Source: Verrucomicrobiota bacterium (GTDB taxonomy: Bacteria; Verrucomicrobiota; Verrucomicrobiia; Opitutales; Opitutaceae). From it: DNA of 10,664 bases. Shown one piece after another: positions 7,201 to 10,664 of this stretch (the first letter of the stretch is position 1; every line of letters begins with the position of its first letter). Below the pieces are notes generated by a model. That model did no database searches. It was not told the DNA's origin and was given only the letters and a program-made list of their open reading frames with translations. A program made the translations under genes and the position numbers. The stretch is taken from assembly GCA_030916665.1 (NCBI GenBank), contig JAUPWC010000422.1, positions 1-10,664 on the forward strand, in the 5' to 3' direction.

Positions 7201-7878
7201 CTCGGCCGCGGCCCGGTAGAACGAGGCCGCCGCCGCCAGATCGCGCGCCACCCCGCGACCGTCCTCCAGCAGCAGCGCGTAGTTGTATTGCGCGCGCATG
7301 TAGCCGCGCTCGGCGGCCTGACGATACCAGCGGGCCGCCTGGACGTCGTCCTGCTTGAAGCCGTTGCCGGCCTCGTAGGCGACCCCGAGGTTGAACTGCG
7401 CCTCGACGACGCCGCTGTCGGCGGCCTGCTTGAACCAGAGGTTGGCCTCGAAGAAGTCCTGCCCCACCCCGCGGCCCGAGGCATACATGTTGCCGACGTT
7501 GAACTGCGCGGGGGCAAAGCCCTGCTCCGCCGCCGCGAGGTAAAACGTGAAGGCCTGCTTCGCGTCGGGGGCCACCCCCCGGCCCAATTCATACGCCAGC
7601 CCGAGGCTGAACTGCGCCGCGGCATGACTGCGGTCGGCGGCGCGCCGATACCACTTCAGCGCCTCGGCGTGGTTCTGCTGGAGCCCGCCGCTGCCGTTGG
7701 CCTGGGCGTCGCCGAGAGCGGTCATCGCCACGAGGTCCCCGGCTTCGGCCCGGGCGGTCAGGCGGGCCACCTCCGGCGCGTCCTGCCCCGGAACCGGGCC
7801 GGCCGCCACCATGGCACCGGCCAGCAGGCCTGTTCTTACGGTTGAATTAAGCCTCTTGAGCAGGGCGATTTTTCGCAC
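4207..7878 (-). CDS. Exported Sel1-repeat / long coiled-coil / LysM protein
   Basis: This is a 1223-aa protein. Residues 1-32 form a signal peptide (basic start, hydrophobic TGLLAGAMVAAG, PVPGQ before the mature end). Residues about 48-275 hold six or so Sel1-type TPR-like repeats of about 36 residues, for example AQFNLGVAYEAGNGFKQD and AARWYRQAAERGY. About 315-1130 is an almost unbroken Glu/Gln/Ala/Leu/Arg-rich coiled coil. The last 50 residues are a LysM domain, from FHTVAEGDSLSRISLRYYGT to LRIGMQLRIP. LysM binds peptidoglycan and Sel1 repeats are protein-interaction scaffolds, so the design fits a wall-anchored periplasmic spacer or scaffold; this role is inferred. The start is GTG at 7878, because an in-frame TAG lies just upstream and this start yields the signal peptide. 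It begins 9 bp after the stop of the ATP-grasp-like gene, so translational coupling is likely. The open frames opposite the coiled coil are compositional shadows. Confidence 0.9.
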   Translation of the reverse strand: MRKIALLKRLNSTVRTGLLAGAMVAAGPVPGQDAPEVARLTARAEAGDLVAMTALGDAQANGSGGLQQNHAEALKWYRRAADRSHAAAQFSLGLAYELGRGVAPDAKQAFTFYLAAAEQGFAPAQFNVGNMYASGRGVGQDFFEANLWFKQAADSGVVEAQFNLGVAYEAGNGFKQDDVQAARWYRQAAERGYMRAQYNYALLLEDGRGVARDLAAAASFYRAAAEQGFAPAQVNYGLLLSEGRPGVAADPVQAYVWLSRAVQGGANAEAREALARRLTQEQLAAATRQLGEAPAAGTATASRQAANPAPESGTAAGSLVEQLREQSRRLAARVETLTTEKETAERQSSMLTVQIRDLQQELQQLRASGSTQPDAAAAEVSRLQGEVAAFKTRLEQSTGAIREAEQANAKLAEANQRLQQEKAAGPSAAPVGADSAPPSAIVANLQRDNARLNDEVKRATRELLSLNSQVRTLRSKSEATPAAGGDVLQQQVRTLQSEKADLEQWSQSLEKTLNEKTAAVALLEGTVADLRLRQAGLEQQRAERPQPVEPQTAPSQAPEQGQAEVAKLKAQVGELSETVAGLQAQLAAARSDSVNAASLRDSLVQANTRIADLQRELTAAQQQGEASGAGSADLRRQLREANAALEKSGASVAELTAANDRLEQDFAAAKQSAGEAGALRDELAKLRQGAAETVRLREDNDRLQQQLVSADALRGKNEQLALDHERLTAALDTSRRERTLSTERLAGVEKQLADALTIRTRSGDESGRVRAELAEANRTVEKLNATVGELTAENQKLEQDLDNAQKAAAAALAAQSQAVSAANPDAFRMEISTLQARVKEIEAQAEEERTGAAREISTLAGQLQRSREANRSLTEANRALVAAKESDTASVRDEFAQGQTRIRELTAAAEESRRQVQQQAAELRALTEERESLRAQLTDAQKVATVLPGMADDNAALQERLETVGAQLVQLQREHEALQKSRADLEQQAALSRQAAQKAEAELAALHARLTEADRADETHTATVAELTQANARLEQEREDMRRLVESYRADIARLTQVASTAEQLKADAERSGQQNVDAATAQLAQLRRELEAARANQARLTEAHAAQERERGATIGRLRTENAALAARLNQAQGTLDQIAAAARLGTPASTIAAGGPPPVVRTAPSPSAELRFHTVAEGDSLSRISLRYYGTPNRWQDIFQANRDVLQGSSALRIGMQLRIP

Positions 7879-7887
7879 GGCCCACGT

Positions 7888-9300
7888 CTAGGGGGAAACC
7901 CGGCACGGGAGCAAGGCTGCATCGGTCATGCCGTGGATGATCTTCTTGTCCGGCGGACAGAACGTGGCCAGCGCGCCGGACAGGCGGGCCTGGCCGGCGA
8001 CCACAAAATAATACGGGCAGAGGCGGAGCCGGCCGGCTTCATCGCGGGACGCGGGCGCGGCGGGTCCCTCGCCCCGAAATACCGGATGCGTGACGCGCTT
8101 CGGTTTCCGGTATTCCTGGAGGACGTGCAGGTTGGCGGGCGCGAGTTTCAGCGCCTGGTCGATGCCGGCCTGCCACTCCTCGCGCGAGCAGTCGCTGCCG
8201 AGCACCACGCTGCGCGCCCCCCAGGCGGTCTCATGGAAGCCGGAAATCTTGATGATGAAATCGCGTTCCTTCTGCGAGGCGGCGGCGAGGTCGCGCCAGT
8301 CGTTGGGCATGCGGCCGCCGATGGCCGGGCCGTCGAGCACGGCGCCGGGCGGCAGCGGCGCGGGGTCCATGATCCACGAGCGCGGGATGAGTTTCTGCAG
8401 GATCCTGAGCGACCGGCCGCTGACCGACTCCGCCCAGAACTCGCGCAACAAGTGGTGGTGGAAGAGCGCGAGGGCCAGCTTCTCCTCCTGGAAATGACGC
8501 ATCGGCGGGGCGATCGCGACCGCGCCGCTCTGCCAGGCCTCCAGGATGTCGGCGGAAATGCGGATGTTGGCCCAGTCGAACAGCTCGAAGAAGCGGTAGA
8601 GGATGTCGATCTTCTCGGGCGTGCCCTCCACGTCGAAGAACAGTTCGCCACCCAGCGGAAAGACCTCCTCGGGGCGCATGCAGAAAATGCGGTGCCCGCG
8701 GCGCTGGAGCTGCTCGGCGAGCCACCGCATCTCGGGCCGGTAGGTCGCGGCTTCCTCGCTCACCAGGACGGCGATCAGCGGATTGCGCATCTCCGGGCGC
8801 AACGCGGTGAGCGACTGGTGGAAGTTCTCGATCATCGCGTCGGCGCGGCCGAGCACGGCATCGTCGGGTCCGCCGCCGTAAAGGCGGTTCAGAAAAGCGG
8901 TCAGCCCGATCCCGCCGGGCACGGAGTCGAGCTCCGTGAGGGCAAAACCCTCTTCCGTGAGCAGGAGGTCGGGGCGCAGCACCGTGGGGAAGGCGCCGCG
9001 GTTGCGGGCGTCGCGCGCGTGGTAGATGAGGTCGGCCGGCTTGCCGCGGTCCAGATACTGGGCAACCCAGGGCGCGAGCAGCGGCTTGTTGCGCAGGAGG
9101 TTCTTGCCCGAGGCGGAGCGCAGGTAGAGCGTCTCCAGCGCCTGATGAAACTCCAGGCAGGCGGCGCCGATCTGCTCCAACTCCTGCACCTGCTCGGGCT
9201 TCAGCGGCCACGCCTCGGGCGAGAGCTGCCAGGTCTTGTCCTCGAACAGCGGTTGCGCGGCGAAGGCGGACCGGAGGGAATCGTAGGCGAGAGCAGACAT
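7888..9300 (-). CDS. Circularly permuted ATP-grasp-like enzyme (function unknown)
   Basis: This 470-aa protein has no signal peptide and is probably cytoplasmic. The motif order fits circularly permuted ATP-grasp proteins. It has VLRPDLLLTEEGFALTELDS at about 107-126 with a glycine turn after it, then IAVLVSEEAATYRPEMRWLA at about 176-195. Next are PEKIDILYRFFELFDW at about 228-243, a Lys-containing EEKLALALFHHHLL at 272-285, and a possible IPRSWIMDP at 305-313. The end has DFIIKISGFHETAWGARSVV at 347-366, a candidate ATP-binding lysine strand, and HVLQEYRKP at 392-400. ATP-grasp enzymes join a carboxylate to an amine through an acyl phosphate, so peptide-like or amide bond formation is the expected chemistry; the substrate is unknown. 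The call rests on motif spacing and is moderate. The gene lies between prfB and the LysM protein, 74 bp and 9 bp apart respectively, and is most likely in one transcript with the LysM gene. The frame is open further upstream into prfB in another frame; ATG 9300 starts the recognisable protein. Confidence 0.68.
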   Translation of the reverse strand: MSALAYDSLRSAFAAQPLFEDKTWQLSPEAWPLKPEQVQELEQIGAACLEFHQALETLYLRSASGKNLLRNKPLLAPWVAQYLDRGKPADLIYHARDARNRGAFPTVLRPDLLLTEEGFALTELDSVPGGIGLTAFLNRLYGGGPDDAVLGRADAMIENFHQSLTALRPEMRNPLIAVLVSEEAATYRPEMRWLAEQLQRRGHRIFCMRPEEVFPLGGELFFDVEGTPEKIDILYRFFELFDWANIRISADILEAWQSGAVAIAPPMRHFQEEKLALALFHHHLLREFWAESVSGRSLRILQKLIPRSWIMDPAPLPPGAVLDGPAIGGRMPNDWRDLAAASQKERDFIIKISGFHETAWGARSVVLGSDCSREEWQAGIDQALKLAPANLHVLQEYRKPKRVTHPVFRGEGPAAPASRDEAGRLRLCPYYFVVAGQARLSGALATFCPPDKKIIHGMTDAALLPCRVSP

Positions 9301-9374
9301 GGCTTCGGCGGAGGAAAGGCGGCGGGAGGGAAAACACAAACTGTGCCGGGGTCTTTCGCCTCCGCTGTGCCAGG
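9301..9374 (-). other. prfB to ATP-grasp spacer with long-range hairpin
   Basis: GCGGAG-gc-GAAAG (minus strand, 9365-9353) can pair with CTTTCCTCCGC (9318-9308), giving an 11 bp helix with a 2-nt bulge around a 34-nt loop and ending just before the ATP-grasp start codon. There is no T-tract, so it is not an evident terminator. It could affect translation initiation or be incidental; GGCACAG also occurs twice in this spacer. Confidence 0.3.
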
Positions 9375-10521
9375 TTACTCGTCGTCGATCTGGATGTCCT
9401 TGTTGCGGTGGCGCGGGCAGCCGGCGCGGAGCCAGCCGGTGATGAAGCGGTCGATGTCGCCGTCGAGCACGCCCTGCGTGTCGCTGGTGCTCACGCCGGT
9501 GCGCAGGTCCTTCACCATCTGGTAGGGCTGGAGCACGTAGCTGCGGATCTGCGAGCCGAAGCCGATCTCGCCCTTCTCGCCGTAGAACTTCTCCATCTCG
9601 CTGCGCTGCTCGTCGAGCTTGCGCTCGTAGAGGCGGGCCTTGAGCACGTTCATGGCCGAGGCCTTGTTCTTGATCTGCGAGCGCTCGTTTTGGCAGACCA
9701 CGACGACGCCGGTCGGGATGTGCGTGATGCGCACGGCGGAGTCGGTCGTGTTGACGCCCTGGCCGCCCTTGCCGGAGGAGCGATAGACGTCGATGCGGAT
9801 GTCGGCGTCGGGCACCTCGATGTTGATCTCCTCGTTGATCTCGGCGACGACGTCCACGGCGCAGAACGAGGTGTGGCGGCGTTTGTTCGAGTCGAAGGGG
9901 CTGATGCGCACGAGGCGGTGGACGCCGCGCTCGGCCTTGGCGTAGCCGTAGGCGTTCTCGCCTTTGATCAGAATCGTGGCCTTGGAGATGCCGGCGGTGT
10001 CGCCCGGCTGCACGTCCATCAGCTCGACCTCGAAGCCGCGGCGTTCGCACCAGCGGGAATACATGCGGAAGAGGATGTCGGCCCAGTCGTTGGACTCGGT
10101 GCCGCCGGCGCCGGCCTGGATGCTGAAGATGGCGTTGTTGCGGTCGAACTGGCCGGTGAGGAAGGAGGCGATCTCGAGGCTGTCGAGGTCGGCCACCATG
10201 GCGGCCACGGAGGCATTGAGTTCCTTGGCGTATTCCTCCTGCTCGGCCGGCGAGGAGGCCTCGATCAGCTCGACCATCACGGCGGCGTCGTCGAGGCGCT
10301 TGTTGAAGGCGACCAGGCCGCCGATGGTGCGCATCAGGCAGTAGACCGCGGCGATGTGCTTCTGGGCCTAATCGGGGTTGTCCCAGAAACTCGGGGCCAC
10401 CATCTCGGCCTCCTTGTCCTCTATCTGGCGCTGCTTCTGTTCGACGTCAAAGAAACCTCCATAAGTAGCCGGCGCGCTTCTTTATGTTCTCGATGTGGGA
10501 AAAGGTTTCGGGAGCGATCAT
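9375..10521 (-). CDS. prfB: Peptide chain release factor 2, programmed +1 frameshift, extra in-frame amber
   Basis: RF2 reads UAA and UGA stop codons and triggers hydrolysis of the finished peptide on the ribosome. Frame 0 opens with ATG 10521 and encodes 24 residues, MIAPETF through GYLWRFL, before TGA at 10449-10447. After a +1 shift, translation resumes at GAC 10448-10446 ([20 protein letters not shown]) and reaches TAA at 9375, about 381 codons in all. The stop-recognition tripeptide SPF is at about 207-209 in [13 protein letters not shown], and the catalytic GGQ at about 252-254 in [20 protein letters not shown]. Both are intact, as is the C-terminal domain ending DIQIDDE. The oddity is TAG at 10370-10368, codon 51, within FWDNPD*AQKHI, where family members usually have Lys or another residue. 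If real, it truncates the product after 50 residues; an ATG at 10334 could then re-initiate a 319-aa form lacking the first helices of domain 1. The identity is certain; full-length expression is not. Confidence 0.93.
10368..10370 (-). other. prfB: In-frame amber codon within prfB
   Basis: TAG sits between GAT and GCC in the post-shift frame (WDNPD, stop, AQKHI). A single base change from AAG (Lys) or CAG (Gln) would explain it. The surrounding residues continue the RF2 pattern on both sides, so this is a point nonsense change, not a frame error. Confidence 0.85.
10447..10460 (-). promoter_or_regulatory. prfB: prfB programmed +1 frameshift site
   Basis: Reading the minus strand, GGAGG (10460-10456) is followed by TTT, then CTT (10452-10450) and TGA C. 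This is the RF2 recoding signal: an internal Shine-Dalgarno-like element three bases before CUU, a slippery Leu codon and a poorly terminating UGAC. When RF2 is scarce the ribosome shifts +1 and completes RF2, which is autoregulation. All elements and spacing match the well-studied Escherichia coli arrangement. Confidence 0.95.
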
Positions 10522-10664
10522 GGACAGCCCCCACCCTTGGCACCCGCCCCGCCTCCGCAAGCGGAAAGTCCGGGCGGCTGTGATCTCCGTCTCCTTACCC
10601 CTGGCCCGCTTATTTCACAGCCCGACCCCACACCCCCCGCCCTGACGGGCACCAGCCGTCGCCA
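10522..10664 (-). other. Upstream leader of prfB
   Basis: This stretch lies ahead of the prfB start and runs to the window edge. It is very GC-rich apart from a short AT patch at 10608-10618, which could mark a -10 region about 90 bases before the start codon. A stem TCCGC-AA-GCGGA sits at 10554-10565. No clear Shine-Dalgarno precedes the ATG and no gene is evident. Confidence 0.3.

Noticed and set aside
9301..10050. 250-codon upstream extension of the ATP-grasp-like protein
   Set aside because: It overlaps prfB in another frame, is Arg-rich and lacks family features.
10561..10576. GCGGAAAGTCCGGGC resembles the conserved 5' core of RNase P RNA
   Set aside because: The bases that follow do not continue the RNase P pattern, and the site is simply the prfB leader. 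Treated as chance similarity.
9408..10583. A 391-codon plus-strand open frame opposite prfB
   Set aside because: It is a compositional shadow of RF2, whose SPF and GGQ motifs prove the minus frame.

Overview
The window is GC-rich, roughly two-thirds G+C by eye, with codons ending almost only in G or C. Recognisable Shine-Dalgarno sequences are scarce. It carries no phage, plasmid, tRNA, rRNA or CRISPR features. The gene content is a DUF3500 protein, a secreted LmbE-type deacetylase, a Sel1/coiled-coil/LysM protein, and an RF2 whose N-terminus reads like verrucomicrobial ones. Together these suggest a chromosomal segment of a Verrucomicrobiota member, perhaps Opitutaceae. This placement is inferred from protein style; no database was searched.

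Left third (1-3319). The end of an unidentified plus-strand gene converges on a minus-strand pair. That pair is a signal-peptide-bearing LmbE/PIG-L deacetylase followed 32 bp later by a SRAP (YedK/HMCES) abasic-site shield protein. The deacetylase is divergent, across an 86 bp gap, from a plus-strand secreted DUF3500 protein.

Middle (3320-4206). This is the most unusual part. A 341 bp AT-richer gap holds several hairpins and a strong 12 bp-stem intrinsic terminator. A perfect 16 bp palindrome overlaps the terminator's T-tract. A small 86-aa gene follows; it resembles the arm-binding N-terminus of tyrosine integrases but has no core-binding or catalytic domain. It ends in its own strong intrinsic terminator. 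Next comes a roughly 220 bp cluster of GTAG-headed palindromes in both orientations, which look like REP/BIME units.

Right part (4207-10664). A minus-strand set of three genes, probably one operon, runs from prfB (RF2) through a circularly permuted ATP-grasp-like enzyme to a 1223-aa protein with a signal peptide, Sel1 repeats, a very long coiled coil and a C-terminal LysM domain. The ATP-grasp and Sel1/LysM genes are 9 bp apart. prfB has the classic programmed +1 frameshift site: a GGAGG, a 3-nt spacer, then CTT TGA C. It also has an in-frame amber codon 26 codons after the shift, which the frameshift does not explain. That is a sequence error, a disrupted N-terminus with possible internal re-initiation, or something stranger.
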